Source of the DNA: Methylobacterium sp. Leaf99
GTDB taxonomy: Bacteria; Pseudomonadota; Alphaproteobacteria; Rhizobiales; Beijerinckiaceae
Length of the DNA stretch: 64,000 nucleotides
Direction: 5' to 3'
Assembly: GCF_001422375.1 (NCBI RefSeq)
Contig: NZ_LMMU01000009.1
Location: 181 to 64,180, forward strand
A program made the position numbers and the translations under genes. The notes under the pieces were generated by a model. It was not told where the DNA came from. It saw nothing but the letters and a program-made list of their open reading frames with translations, and did no database searches. The first letter of the stretch is position 1; each line of letters begins with the position of its first letter. Positions 1 to 9,988 of this stretch are shown in pieces.

Positions 1-200
1 GATTGCCAGACTTGGGAAACCGTGGTACCGACCTCACCATTGGTGAGTCGTCCCAGCGGTCCGGAGCGTCTAGAGCCCCGTCACCATTCTGTCAACCCGG
101 GATTGCCAGACTTGGGAAACCGTGGTACCGACCTCACCATTGGTGAGTCGTCCCAGCGGTCCGGAGCGTCTAGAGCCCCGTCACCATTCTGTCAACCCGG
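1..200. repeat. Exact 100-bp tandem duplication
   Basis: Bases 1-100 are repeated without a mismatch as bases 101-200; the match stops at base 201. Each copy holds a perfect inverted repeat with 7-bp arms and a 1-base centre (CTCACCA-T-TGGTGAG) at 33-47 and 133-147. No convincing coding frame runs through the unit. The array may continue to the left of the window. Because exactly 2.0 copies are visible from base 1, a contig-end assembly duplication is also possible. Confidence 0.95.
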
Positions 201-600
201 ACAATCCGGCGAACCCGCCAAACCACCCCGCCGACAGAACGACACCCGAGAGACAAAAACAGTGGATCATCCAGCCAAGGCCGGATCATCCATCCGATAA
301 ATCGTCTCCGAGATGTACCGGCCGCCGCCCCGAGACCCGAAGGTTCCGCTCGCCGCCGCCGATGACCGGGGTATACGGGCACCAAACCGGGCCGTCAACA
401 GCCCGCACGACAGAAATGCAAAAATCTCGCGACGGATACGTCATTCGCCGTCACGGGCCGCCGAAGGCCCACGGGGGGGATGCTTTCCATCCGAGGTGCG
501 CTTGGCGATCCCCTTCCCCGCAGGACTCGGACTTCGGATGATCGTTTTTCGCCCCGAGACGTCGCTCACCTCCCCGGTGGCGGCGCGGATGCCGGGCGGC
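201..600. other. Non-coding stretch, nothing recognised
   Basis: About 400 bases between the tandem repeat and the end of the DCC-family gene. Open frames here have no recognisable protein features and no ribosome binding site. No tRNA-like, terminator-like or promoter-like element stood out. Confidence 0.5.
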
Positions 601-1008
601 TCAGGCGCCACCCGGTCCGCACGACCCGTCGCAGGGCGTCCGGCCACCGAGGCGGCGGGCGATCCAGGGGCGCAGGGGCAGGAACAGGCGGTAGGCGCCC
701 TCTGCGAGCCATGGAGCGCCCGGAACGTGACGCACCCAGGCGAGGCGGTGCCATCCGGGCAGGTGCGACCACAGGGTGAAGAAGCCGGCTGCCCCGGAGG
801 TCAGGCGACCGTCGCCGTCGCGGACGTGGAAGCGGGCGCGGGCGGCGTCGCGATCGAGGCCGCCGAGATCGGCCGGGCCGTCCCGGCTCACATCCACCCA
901 GGCGAGGGCATCGGCACCCCGGCTTCGGCGATAGGTCCGGATCTCCGCGGCGCAGAGGGGGCAGGCGCCGTCGTAGTAGACGGTGAGCGGGGCGGGCGTC
1001 GTGTTCAT
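601..1008 (-). CDS. DCC-family thiol-disulfide oxidoreductase-like protein (DUF393)
   Basis: A 135-residue protein with the N-terminal signature of the DUF393/DCC family: a strand ending in YYDGACPLC at residues 11-19, where the CPLC motif (16-19) resembles a thioredoxin-like CxxC redox pair. The central segment, with FFTLW and the P-W-L-A-E-G-Y-R pattern, fits the family, as does the total length. The ATG at 1006-1008 was chosen because it places the motif about ten residues in, as usual. It lies downstream of eno on the same strand but is separated from it by a strong terminator, so it probably has its own promoter or depends on read-through. The substrate is unknown. Confidence 0.85.
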   Translation of the reverse strand: MNTTPAPLTVYYDGACPLCAAEIRTYRRSRGADALAWVDVSRDGPADLGGLDRDAARARFHVRDGDGRLTSGAAGFFTLWSHLPGWHRLAWVRHVPGAPWLAEGAYRLFLPLRPWIARRLGGRTPCDGSCGPGGA

Positions 1009-1033
1009 CCCAGTGAGATAGGGCGGCGCCAAC

Positions 1034-1064
1034 GAAAAACGGCCGCGACGTGTGTCGCGGCCGT
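1034..1064 (-). terminator. Rho-independent terminator of eno
   Basis: Perfect 11-bp stem (1039-1049 with 1054-1064), GTGT-type 4-base loop, followed on the minus strand by a run of five T (plus-strand A run 1035-1039). It begins about 20 bases after the eno stop codon. Confidence 0.9.
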
Positions 1065-1085
1065 CCGGTGTTCGATGGGCCAGGC

Positions 1086-2645
<1,560 letters not shown>

Positions 2646-2658
2646 CTATAGCCTGGGC

Positions 2659-3123
2659 ATGACGCACGCGCCCCTGAACCCCGAGACGCTCCAGCTGGGA
2701 CAGGCCACCCCCCTGCCCGGCTCCCCCGAGGAAGCCCGCCTCGACCGAGTGCCGAACCCGCATCCGGGCACGGATTACCTCGCCCGCTTCACGGTGCCGG
2801 AATTCACCTCGCTCTGTCCCGTCACCGGCCAGCCGGATTTCGCGATCCTGGTCATCGACTACGTGCCGGACCAGTGGCTGGTGGAGTCGAAGTCGCTCAA
2901 GCTCTACCTCACAGCGTTCCGCAACCACGGCGCCTTCCATGAGGATTGCACCGTGGGCATCGGCCTGACGCTCACCGAACTCCTGGCGCCGCGCTACCTG
3001 CGCATCGGCGGCTACTGGTACCCGCGCGGCGGCATCCCCATCGACGTGTTCTGGCAGACCGGCAAGCCGCTGAAATCCGTGTGGCTCCCAGAACAGGGTG
3101 TGCCGCCCTACCGGGCGCGCTGA
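2659..3123 (+). CDS. queF: NADPH-dependent 7-cyano-7-deazaguanine reductase
   Basis: A 154-residue QueF of the short (type I) class, which reduces the nitrile of preQ0 to the primary amine preQ1 in queuosine synthesis. The thioimide-forming cysteine is Cys53 in [10 protein letters not shown] and the paired aspartate is Asp60. The ESKSLKLYL signature follows, and the C-terminal GGIPIDVFW segment is typical. The ATG at 2659 gives the standard length. It is divergent from eno and convergent with the following membrane-anchored protein. No preQ1 riboswitch was recognised upstream. Confidence 0.96.
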   Translation: MTHAPLNPETLQLGQATPLPGSPEEARLDRVPNPHPGTDYLARFTVPEFTSLCPVTGQPDFAILVIDYVPDQWLVESKSLKLYLTAFRNHGAFHEDCTVGIGLTLTELLAPRYLRIGGYWYPRGGIPIDVFWQTGKPLKSVWLPEQGVPPYRAR

Positions 3124-3154
3124 ACGGCACCGAGCCCGGCGCCCCCCGGCGATC

Positions 3155-3673
3155 CTACCGGTCTTCGTGGATCGCGCGCCGAACCTGCTCGATGAACCTG
3201 TTCTGCGGCTCCGTCGGTCCCTGATGGACCGTGGCCACGGCCCTGAGCATCCGGCACAGATCATCCCGCTCGGCCTGGGTGAGCCGGTCGCGCAGGAGCG
3301 GCGCCAGGGATTGGATGGCCGTTTCGGGATCGGGCGCCTGATCGGCCGCGTGGCGGATCACCGCCATGCGTGTCGCGAGATCGTCGCCGGGGTCGGTTAC
3401 GTCGCGCATCTGATTCAGGATCTCGCTCTCTTGCTCGGGCGTCGGGACGCCGCGCTGTCGGGCCACCAGCGTCATCAACACACCGACCGCATCGGCGGGA
3501 CTGCGCAGGGATCGCATCGGCGCCGATCGGATATCACGCTCGCTCGCCCGTCGACGCCGGGCGGTACGCCAGTCCCGGACGGCGTGATCGATGTGCTCCA
3601 TGCCGTCTCCGTATCTGACCCAGTAGATCAGGCCGGTCACGAGCGCTCCTGCCAGGGCGATGAGGATCGGCAT
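3155..3673 (-). CDS. Membrane-anchored hypothetical protein, TerB-like C-terminus
   Basis: A 172-residue protein with one N-terminal hydrophobic segment (about residues 2-19), an arginine-rich stretch (about 34-55), and an all-helical C-terminal half. The helical part, with acidic pairs and the LTQAERDDLCRMLRAVA segment, resembles the TerB/DnaJ-associated helical fold. That similarity is weak and inferred from pattern only. It is convergent with queF and followed by the secreted Gly/Tyr-rich protein further upstream on the same strand. No function can be assigned. Confidence 0.6.
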   Translation of the reverse strand: MPILIALAGALVTGLIYWVRYGDGMEHIDHAVRDWRTARRRRASERDIRSAPMRSLRSPADAVGVLMTLVARQRGVPTPEQESEILNQMRDVTDPGDDLATRMAVIRHAADQAPDPETAIQSLAPLLRDRLTQAERDDLCRMLRAVATVHQGPTEPQNRFIEQVRRAIHEDR

Positions 3674-3852
3674 CCGGGATGTCCTCCGTGCACGTTCACG
3701 CGATCATCCCATGCAATCTAGGCGGGCATTTTGCAATCGTCTCGAAGGTGAAGCGTGGCCTTTCTCGTGTCGCGATCCCTGCCCTTGCCCCCAATGCAAG
3801 AGGCGGCTGGCTCGCGCCAACCGCCCTGTCGTCCTAAACCGTGACTGGTGGC

Positions 3853-4176
3853 TTAGTAGCCATAGCCATAGGCGGGTGCGCCATAGCCGTAGGCCGGGCG
3901 ATCGTAACCGCCGCGATAGTACGAATCGCGGGCTGCGCCCGCGGCGATGGCGCCCGCCGCGAGGCCGGCGATCCCGAGGCCGACGGCGGCGCCGGTTCCG
4001 ATGCCGCGACGGCCACCGCCGCGATAGGCATAACCGCGATGGCCGTAGCCGCCGCCATGGCCATAGCCGCCGCGACCGTAGCCATGGCCGTGTCCGGGAC
4101 GCGCCTCTGCGGCGGTCGCCGCCGCCATGGCGCCGAGGGAGAGGGTCATGGCCGTGATCATTGCGAGCTTACGCAT
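3853..4176 (-). CDS. Secreted Gly/Tyr/His-rich small protein
   Basis: A 107-residue protein with a classical signal peptide (MRKLAMITAMTLSLGAMAA... cleaved near residue 23-26) followed by a low-complexity region rich in GHG, GYG, YRGG and HR repeats, a Gly/Ala hydrophobic patch (GTGAAVGLGIAGLAAGAIAAGA) and a C-terminal YGYGAPAYGYGY tail. The ATG at 4174-4176 is preceded by AAGGAT; the longer in-frame start would bury the signal peptide. Proteins of this composition are common exported proteins in Rhizobiales with unknown roles; the histidines could bind metal, but this is speculative. Confidence 0.75.
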   Translation of the reverse strand: MRKLAMITAMTLSLGAMAAATAAEARPGHGHGYGRGGYGHGGGYGHRGYAYRGGGRRGIGTGAAVGLGIAGLAAGAIAAGAARDSYYRGGYDRPAYGYGAPAYGYGY

Positions 4177-4276
4177 AGGGATCCTTGAAATTTCGCGTTT
4201 CTTAAAAACGTCAACAAGGACGGGCGCGAAGGGTTCCCCAATCACCTGAACAGGGTCGGCGCGCGAAACCTGGGTC

Positions 4277-5149
4277 TCAGCCAAGAACGGATGTATTCGA
4301 CGCTTTGGCGAGGCGGTCGAAGGCCTGCAATTGTGCCAGGAGGGCGGGCATATCCTTCAACGCCACCATGTTGGGACCGTCCGAGGGGGCTTGATCGGGG
4401 TCGGGATGGGTCTCGATGAACAGGCCGGCGACGCCCACGGCCACGGCGGCGCGGGCGAGCACCGCCACGAACTCGCGCTGTCCGCCGGAGGTGGCGCCCT
4501 GCCCGCCCGGCTGCTGCACCGAATGGGTGGCGTCGAACACCACCGGGGCGCCGCGGGTCACCCGCGCCATGATCGGCAGGCTGCGCATGTCGGACACCAG
4601 GGTGTTGTAGCCGAACGAGGCGCCGCGCTCGGTGACCAGCACGTTGGGGTTGCCGGCACCCGTCACCTTGGCGGCCACGTGGGCCATGTCCCAGGGGGCG
4701 AGGAACTGGCCCTTCTTGACGTTGACCACCCGGCCCGTCGCGGCGGCGGCCAGCAGCAGGTCGGTCTGCCGGCACAGGAAGGCCGGGATCTGCAGCACGT
4801 CGACGACCTCGGCCGCGACGGCGCAGTGCCCGGCCTCGTGCACGTCCGTGAGGACGGGCAGGCCGAACCGCGCCTTGATCTCGGCGAAGATCGGCAGGGC
4901 ACCGGCGAGGCCGAGGCCGCGTGCGGTGCCGCCCGAGGTGCGGTTGGCCTTGTCGAACGAAGCCTTGAACACGAGGCCGATGCCGAGGCGGGCGGTCATC
5001 GCTTTCAGGGCGTCGGCGATCTCAATCGCATGATCGCGGCTTTCGAGCTGGCACGGGCCGGCGATGAGCGCGAAGGGGAGGTGGTTGGCGAAGGCGACGC
5101 GGCCGGCCTGGACGACGGGGCCGGCGGTGGGGGAAGCGATCTCGGACAT
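4277..5149 (-). CDS. kdsA: 3-deoxy-8-phosphooctulonate synthase (KDO-8-P synthase)
   Basis: A 290-residue KdsA, which condenses phosphoenolpyruvate with arabinose 5-phosphate to KDO-8-phosphate for the lipid A core. Family landmarks include IAGPCQLES (about 29-37), [13 protein letters not shown] (about 60-72), [32 protein letters not shown], and [12 protein letters not shown] towards the C-terminus; the [16 protein letters not shown] segment closes the barrel. Length is standard. A small exported protein is encoded 9 bases upstream on the same strand, so the two probably share a transcript. In many relatives kdsA sits close to eno, as here within a few kilobases. Confidence 0.97.
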   Translation of the reverse strand: MSEIASPTAGPVVQAGRVAFANHLPFALIAGPCQLESRDHAIEIADALKAMTARLGIGLVFKASFDKANRTSGGTARGLGLAGALPIFAEIKARFGLPVLTDVHEAGHCAVAAEVVDVLQIPAFLCRQTDLLLAAAATGRVVNVKKGQFLAPWDMAHVAAKVTGAGNPNVLVTERGASFGYNTLVSDMRSLPIMARVTRGAPVVFDATHSVQQPGGQGATSGGQREFVAVLARAAVAVGVAGLFIETHPDPDQAPSDGPNMVALKDMPALLAQLQAFDRLAKASNTSVLG

Positions 5150-5158
5150 GGGAGGGGT

Positions 5159-5665
5159 CTAGCCCGCCGGGCGCTCCACGAAAAGACCGGCCCGGCGGCG
5201 CAGGGGCGCGGCCGGCGTCACGAGGCAGACGGTGAGGCTGCCGGACAGGCTGTCCTCGCGCGGCCCGGTCTCGCAGCGCAGGGCCGCCCTGCCGGCGATG
5301 CCCTGGCGCGGGGGGCCCGTCAGCAGGGAATACTGGTGGAGCGTGAGCGCCAGGACCTCGACGGCTTCGGCCTTCGCGCCCGTGAGCGCCTCGGCGGCAC
5401 GTCCGATCAGGGCGAAGAACGGTCGGTCCGGTTCGCGGGCCAGGGACCCGAACACCATCCGGCGCGGCGCCCGGCAGGCGAGGCTCATCCGCTCGGCGTC
5501 GGCCGCCCGGAACACGGCGCCCGACCCGGCCCGACCGGCGAGGGACGCGCCCGTGGCGCGGATGAGCTTGGCCGTGAGGGCGTCGCAGGCGTCGGCGGCC
5601 CCGGCTGGACCCGCGAGGGCAAGGAAGAGGCCGGTCACGGCCGCAATGCGAAGGGCGTACATCAT
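5159..5665 (-). CDS. Exported hypothetical protein
   Basis: A 168-residue protein with an N-terminal signal peptide (MMYALRIAAVTGLFLALAG, predicted cleavage after the Ala-rich GAA near residue 24). Mature part contains three to four cysteines (CDAL, CRAP, RCETG, VCLV) that could form disulfides in the periplasm. No family was recognised. Two adjacent ATG codons (5663-5665 and 5660-5662) serve equally as start; the longer frame to 5740 has no signal-peptide logic. It runs into kdsA with a 9-base gap and starts 22 bases after brnA ends. Confidence 0.65.
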   Translation of the reverse strand: MMYALRIAAVTGLFLALAGPAGAADACDALTAKLIRATGASLAGRAGSGAVFRAADAERMSLACRAPRRMVFGSLAREPDRPFFALIGRAAEALTGAKAEAVEVLALTLHQYSLLTGPPRQGIAGRAALRCETGPREDSLSGSLTVCLVTPAAPLRRRAGLFVERPAG

Positions 5666-5687
5666 GAGCGTTGGTTTACGCGGCCGC

Positions 5688-6014
5688 TCACCCCTTTGTC
5701 TCCACGGGACCGAGCTTGGCGGCGGCTTCCCGCAGCACATCGTTCATCCGGGTCTGCCAGCCATCGCCCGTCGCCTTGAAAGCGTCCACGATGGCGGCAT
5801 CGAGCCGGATCGTCACCGGAACCTTGACGGGTGCCCTCTGGGGGCCACGGGACCGGCGCAGTCCCTCGGCCAGGGCCGGGAACACCTCGGCGAAGGGACG
5901 GGCGCTTCTGAAATCGTCCGCCGTCCATTCGGGGTTGTCGCTGACAGCGTCCCAGTCGGCCTGGGAATAGCTCGGATTCGGACCGTGACCGGGCGCGTTC
6001 TCAATGGCGGCCAT
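5688..6014 (-). CDS. brnA: BrnA-family antitoxin
   Basis: A 108-residue BrnA-type antitoxin. The N-terminal half holds the NPEWTADDFRSARPFAEVFP segment seen in this family, which wraps the toxin, and the C-terminal half (about residues 70-105, VPVTIRLDAAIVDAFKATG then WQTRMNDVLREAA) is a ribbon-helix-helix DNA-binding domain. It starts 14 bases inside the 3' end of brnT, so translation of the two is coupled. In characterised systems BrnA binds the toxin and, with it, represses the operon promoter. The start at 6012-6014 was chosen over 6125 because the longer frame overlaps the toxin gene almost entirely. Confidence 0.9.
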   Translation of the reverse strand: MAAIENAPGHGPNPSYSQADWDAVSDNPEWTADDFRSARPFAEVFPALAEGLRRSRGPQRAPVKVPVTIRLDAAIVDAFKATGDGWQTRMNDVLREAAAKLGPVETKG

Positions 6015-6273
6015 ACAACATCCTTTCCAATGAACTCGTTGGTCGAAGACTGATGAGCGCCAACGCCTCCGTGCCGAGTGGGGATACGATTGCAGCCACG
6101 ACGAGGCGTCCGTGGAGCGATCCAATCAGCTTGCTCCGTGGGCGTCCGGTCTGGCTCGATTTGGCGGGAACGGCCACAGCCGTTGCGAAATCGAAGCCAG
6201 CCTCGAATTCAGCGAAGTCCAGATCGTGCTTGACGAGATTCGCGAGACGCTTCGGTTCATCCCACACGATCAT
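6001..6273 (-). CDS. brnT: BrnT-family ribonuclease toxin
   Basis: A 90-residue BrnT toxin, a RelE-fold ribonuclease known to cleave RNA and arrest translation. Recognisable features are the N-terminal IVWDEPKRLANLVKHDLDF segment (W-D-x-x-K-x-x-x-N-x-x-K-H motif, residues about 3-17), a central basic stretch and the C-terminal LALISLRPTSSLERMLY segment, which corresponds to the I-S-x-R-x-A/T-x-x-E-R-x-x-Y consensus. Gene order toxin-antitoxin with a short overlap is standard for brnTA. A promoter-like sequence places transcription start at or next to the ATG, and no ribosome binding site is visible, so the message may be leaderless. Confidence 0.92.
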   Translation of the reverse strand: MIVWDEPKRLANLVKHDLDFAEFEAGFDFATAVAVPAKSSQTGRPRSKLIGSLHGRLVVAAIVSPLGTEALALISLRPTSSLERMLYGRH

Positions 6274-6274
6274 G

Positions 6275-6309
6275 AATCGTATGTAAGATTAGATCTGTCG
6301 GATCGTCAA
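6275..6309 (-). promoter_or_regulatory. brnTA promoter with candidate BrnA operator
   Basis: Reading the minus strand: TTGACG (6304-6309), 17-base spacer, TTACAT (6281-6286). The -10 lies inside an imperfect 16-bp palindrome AATCgTAtgTAaGATT at 6275-6290 in which 12 of 16 positions are symmetric. The predicted start of transcription falls at 6273-6275, which is the brnT start codon. Confidence 0.55.
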
Positions 6310-6328
6310 TGGACGCGGGGGCGACCTT

Positions 6329-6778
6329 TCACCGTGCCGAGTCGAGCGACCCCGTCCGTTCTTCCCGGCAGGCTGCGTTCGCGTGCGGGCGCAGGATGCG
6401 GGACAGGCGCACCGGGTGCGAACCGGTCTCGTCCTCCAGCACGCCCGTGAGGGCATCGACGGCGAGCGTCCCCGTGAAGCGGATCGTGTGGCCATCCGCG
6501 TCCGCCGCGAAGGCGAGTTCCCTGGTGGCGGCGTCGAGGTGGAGGGTTTCCGCTTGGACAGGCCCGGACAGGGCGGCGGTCTCGTACACGAGGGTATCGC
6601 CCCGGGGCGAGCGGCGGAGGGTGACGCGCTGGCCGGCGGGCGCGTGGTCCGCCGTCAGGCACAGGTCGGCGTAGACATAGGTGCCGGAGGCCCAGGACGG
6701 TCGGGCCCGGACGGAGCCGGGAAGAACCGCCGACAGGATGAGGCCGAGGCCGAGGCTTCGTCGCGTGATCCTGTCCAT
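6329..6778 (-). CDS. Exported hypothetical protein (Tat/Sec signal)
   Basis: A 149-residue protein beginning MDRITRRSLGLGLILSAVLPG: a twin-arginine followed by a hydrophobic core and an Ala/Arg region, so it is exported by the Sec or Tat route. The mature part contains YVYADLCLTADH and a beta-rich pattern (LVYETAALSG, AETLHLDAATRELAFAADADGHTIRFTGTL) that looks like a small beta-barrel or lipocalin-like protein, but no family could be named. It lies downstream of the aminotransferase on the same strand (65-base gap). Confidence 0.7.
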   Translation of the reverse strand: MDRITRRSLGLGLILSAVLPGSVRARPSWASGTYVYADLCLTADHAPAGQRVTLRRSPRGDTLVYETAALSGPVQAETLHLDAATRELAFAADADGHTIRFTGTLAVDALTGVLEDETGSHPVRLSRILRPHANAACREERTGSLDSAR

Positions 6779-6843
6779 CGCCGCCGCCTCTCGATCGCCG
6801 ACGCACCATCGGGTGCGTCGGTTTCCGGTTTGCGTCGGGCCGG

Positions 6844-8139
6844 TTACGCGGGGTCGCGTTCGCGCGCCCGGCGCTCCGCCTCGACGGATGCAAGAAGGAT
6901 GCATACGGCGATGCCCTCGGCGGCGGCGGTGCAGTCCTTCAGGCTCGGATAGGAGGGGGCGAGGCGCAGGACGCTGTCGCGCGGGTCGCGTCCGTAGGGC
7001 GAGGTCGCCCCGGCCGGGGTCAGGGCGAGGCCGGCGTCCTTGGCGAGGCGCACCACCTCGGAGGCGGTGCCGTCTCGGGCATCGACGGTGATGAAGTAGC
7101 CGCCCTCCGGCTTGGTCCACCGGGCCGCCCCCGTGCCGGCGAGGTGGCGCGACAGGGCTTCCTCCACGGCGGCGAATTTCGGCGCCAGCAGGGCGCGGTG
7201 CGCGTCCATGTGGGCGTCGAGGCCGGCGGCATCGCGCAGGAAGCGCACGTGGCGCAGCTGGTTGAGCTTGTCCGGCCCGATGGTGCGCTTCGACGCGCGG
7301 GCGAGGTACCAGCGCACGTTGTCGGGCGAGCTCGCGAAGAAGGCGAGGCCGGCGCCGGCCAGCGTAATCTTCGAGGTCGAGGCGAAGACGAAGGCCCGGT
7401 CCGGGTTCCCCGCCTCGGCGCAGAGGCTCAGGATGTCGGCGACCTTGATCCGCTCGGGGGTGAGGTGGTGCACCGCGTAGGCGTTGTCCCAGAACAGGCG
7501 GAAATCGGGGGCGGCGGTCTTCATGGCGGCGAGGCGCCGGACGGTCTCGTCGGAATAGGTCTCGCCCGAGGGGTTCGAGTATTTCGGTACGCACCACATG
7601 CCGCGCACGGCCGGGTCGGCCACCGCGGCCTCGACCACGTCCATGTCGGGGCCCTGCCCCGTCATCGGCACAGGAATCATGCGGATGCCGTAGGCTTCGC
7701 ACAGGGCGAAGTGGCGGTCGTAGCCCGGCACCGGACACAGGAAGGCGACGTCGCTCTCCTTCGACCAGGGCTTGACCGAACCGGGCACGCCCGTGAGCAG
7801 GGCCCAGGCGATGCTGTCGTGCATCATGGCGAGGCTCGAATTGTCGCCGACCACGATCTGGTCGGCCGGCGCGTCGAGGAGGTGGGTGAACAGGGCGCGG
7901 ACCTCGGCGATGCCCTGCTGGCCGCCGTAATTGCGCGCATCCTCGCCCGCCTGCGTGACGTAGTCGCCGTTGCCGGCGAGCCCGAGCATGCCGGCGGCGA
8001 GGTCGAGCTGCTCGGGTGAGGGCTTGCCCCGGGTCATGTCGAGCTTGAGCCCCCGGGCCTTGAACGCCTCGTAGGCGTCGCGGGCGCGGGCGTGAAGATC
8101 CGCGAGATCGGCAGGATTCCGATCGGCGATGGTGGTCAT
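6844..8139 (-). CDS. Aminotransferase class I, aspartate aminotransferase-like (subgroup 1c)
   Basis: A 431-residue PLP-dependent fold-type I aminotransferase of the PF12897 group, which includes AspT-type aspartate aminotransferases. Visible landmarks: MTRGKPSPEQLDLA near the N-terminus, GDNSSLAMMHD (cofactor phosphate loop), PGYDRHF, MWCVPKYSNPSGETYSDE (the NPSG segment), WDNAYAVHHL (conserved Asp and Tyr), and FASTSKITLAGAGLAFFA carrying the Schiff-base lysine. Substrate assignment to aspartate/2-oxoglutarate is by family only. It follows the DegP gene on the same strand but a GC hairpin separates them. Confidence 0.88.
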   Translation of the reverse strand: MTTIADRNPADLADLHARARDAYEAFKARGLKLDMTRGKPSPEQLDLAAGMLGLAGNGDYVTQAGEDARNYGGQQGIAEVRALFTHLLDAPADQIVVGDNSSLAMMHDSIAWALLTGVPGSVKPWSKESDVAFLCPVPGYDRHFALCEAYGIRMIPVPMTGQGPDMDVVEAAVADPAVRGMWCVPKYSNPSGETYSDETVRRLAAMKTAAPDFRLFWDNAYAVHHLTPERIKVADILSLCAEAGNPDRAFVFASTSKITLAGAGLAFFASSPDNVRWYLARASKRTIGPDKLNQLRHVRFLRDAAGLDAHMDAHRALLAPKFAAVEEALSRHLAGTGAARWTKPEGGYFITVDARDGTASEVVRLAKDAGLALTPAGATSPYGRDPRDSVLRLAPSYPSLKDCTAAAEGIAVCILLASVEAERRARERDPA

Positions 8140-8263
8140 GGTGCGGTTCCGGATGGTTGGGGTGCTGCAATCAAACGGGATGCACCATGGCCCCTCGCGG
8201 GGCGCGCGTCACCCTGGCGGAGACGCGCGCCCCGCCGCCCTGCCCTGCGCTCCGGACAAAAGG

Positions 8264-8287
8264 AAGCCGGCCACGCGGGGCCGGCTT
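8264..8287 (-). terminator. Hairpin terminator after the DegP gene
   Basis: Perfect 9-bp stem (8264-8272 with 8279-8287) and a 6-base loop. On the minus strand it is followed by CC and TTTT, so the T-tract is interrupted. It lies 60 bases beyond the protease stop codon. Confidence 0.65.
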
Positions 8288-8347
8288 AAAGTCGCAGAGG
8301 GAGGGCAGAACGGTGGACGGGCGGCCGGTCGGACCGCCCGGATCGGA

Positions 8348-9898
8348 TCAGCCGGCCTTGTTCAGGGCGACGGCGACGAAGCGGGTGGTGCCCTTGGAAC
8401 TCTTCACCCGCATGAGCACCGCCTTGCGGCCGCTCGATTCGGCGGAGCGGATGCGCTCGGCAACCTCGGAGGGCCGGGAGACGCTGGCCCCGGCGACATC
8501 GAGGATGATGTCGCCCTGCTCGATCCCCTTGGCGGCGGCCGGGCCGTCGGGATCGACTTCCATCACGGCGACGCCCTCGTCGCCGGCGCCGACCTCGGAG
8601 GCCGGGGCGAGGCTGAGGCCGAGGCGCGGCTGGCCGTCCGTGGACGAACCGCCCCGGCCGCCGCCCGTCGCCGATTTCGGGTCGTTGGGGAGCGCTCCGA
8701 GTTCCACCGTGGCGGTGTCGGACTTGCCGGCCCGGAGGTAGGCGAGCTCGACCTTGGCGCCGGGCTTGAGGCCGGCGATGCGGCGGGACAGTTCCTTGGC
8801 GTCGTTGACCGGGGTGCCGTTGACCGACTCGATGACGTCGCCGGACTTGAGACCCGCCTTGGCGGCGGGCGTTCCGGCCTCGGCGTGATCGACCAGCGCG
8901 CCCTTGGCCTTGTCGAGGCCGAGGCCGTCGGCGATGTCCTTCGTCACCGGCTGGACCTGGACGCCGAGGTAGCCGCGCGCCACCTTGCCGTCGGCCCGGA
9001 GCTGGTCGACCACCGCCTGCACCGTCTCGGCGGGGATGGCGAAGGCCAGGCCGACGCTGCCGCCGGATGGGGACGCGATGGCGGTGTTCACACCCACCAC
9101 CTCGCCGCCGACGTTGAAGGTCGGACCGCCGGAATTGCCCTTGTTGATGGGCGCGTCGATCTGCAGGAAGTCGTCGTAGGGGCCGGCGCCGATGTCGCGG
9201 CCGCGGGCGGAGACGATGCCGGCGGTGACGGTGCCGCCGAGCCCGAACGGGTTGCCGATGGCCACCACCCAGTCACCGACGCGGGGCGCCGACTTGCTGA
9301 GGGAGACGTACGGGAAGGGACCGCCCTCGGTGATCTTGAGCAGCGCCAGATCGGTCTTCGGGTCCTTGCCGATGACCTTGGCGTCGAGGGTGCGGTTGTC
9401 GTCGAGGGTCACCTGCACGGTCTTGGCCTTGTCGACCACGTGGTTGTTGGTGACCACGTAGCCGTCGGCCGAGATGATGAAGCCGGAGCCCATGGCGCCG
9501 CGCTGGCCCTGGCGCTTGGGACTCTGGCCGCCGAAGCCCGGGCCGCCCTGCCCGCCCTGTCCACCGGGGCCGCCCTGGCCGAAGCGCTTGAAGAACTCGC
9601 GCAGCTGCGGCGGCACGTTCTGCTGGCCCTGGTTACCCGGGCCGTCGTCGTCGTCCGCCGTCGCGCTGTCGTCGAGCTTCACCTTCACGGCGACGACGCC
9701 GGGCTTCACCTTGTCGACGACGGTGGCGAAGGACCCCGGCGGATGGTCGGGGGTCTCGATGGGGTTCTTCGACAGGGCCTGGGCATAGGCCGGGGTCGAG
9801 GGCTGGGTGAAGCCGATGCCGGCGCCCGTCGCCACGAGGGCGGCCACGGCGACGGAGGCGAGGGCATTGCGGCGCAGGCGGTTGGACTGGACGGGCAT
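8348..9898 (-). CDS. degP: Do/DegP-family periplasmic serine endoprotease
   Basis: A 516-residue HtrA-family protease-chaperone. Signal peptide to about residue 40 (ending AYAQ), a flexible Gly/Gln-rich loop (about 86-130), the trypsin-like domain with catalytic triad His153 (TNNHVV), Asp183 (KTDLALL) and Ser256 (GNSGGP), and two C-terminal PDZ domains (about 310-395 and 420-510). It degrades or refolds misfolded proteins in the periplasm. Which paralogue (DegP, MucD-like) it corresponds to cannot be decided from one copy. It is the first gene after a 90-base gap from the DUF2459 gene and ends in a hairpin. Confidence 0.95.
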   Translation of the reverse strand: MPVQSNRLRRNALASVAVAALVATGAGIGFTQPSTPAYAQALSKNPIETPDHPPGSFATVVDKVKPGVVAVKVKLDDSATADDDDGPGNQGQQNVPPQLREFFKRFGQGGPGGQGGQGGPGFGGQSPKRQGQRGAMGSGFIISADGYVVTNNHVVDKAKTVQVTLDDNRTLDAKVIGKDPKTDLALLKITEGGPFPYVSLSKSAPRVGDWVVAIGNPFGLGGTVTAGIVSARGRDIGAGPYDDFLQIDAPINKGNSGGPTFNVGGEVVGVNTAIASPSGGSVGLAFAIPAETVQAVVDQLRADGKVARGYLGVQVQPVTKDIADGLGLDKAKGALVDHAEAGTPAAKAGLKSGDVIESVNGTPVNDAKELSRRIAGLKPGAKVELAYLRAGKSDTATVELGALPNDPKSATGGGRGGSSTDGQPRLGLSLAPASEVGAGDEGVAVMEVDPDGPAAAKGIEQGDIILDVAGASVSRPSEVAERIRSAESSGRKAVLMRVKSSKGTTRFVAVALNKAG

Positions 9899-9988
9899 CG
9901 ACGGTCTCCGGATCGGGTGGCGCCGCCAAACGGCAGGCCGTGATCCAGGGTGTAGGGCTCGACGGGTGACCCGCCCGTGGCGGAGAGG

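Noticed and set aside
22..541. Two repeated ORFs in the tandem duplication
   Set aside because: They share a start because the DNA is duplicated, but they have no ribosome binding site, no family, and are proline/arginine-rich noise.
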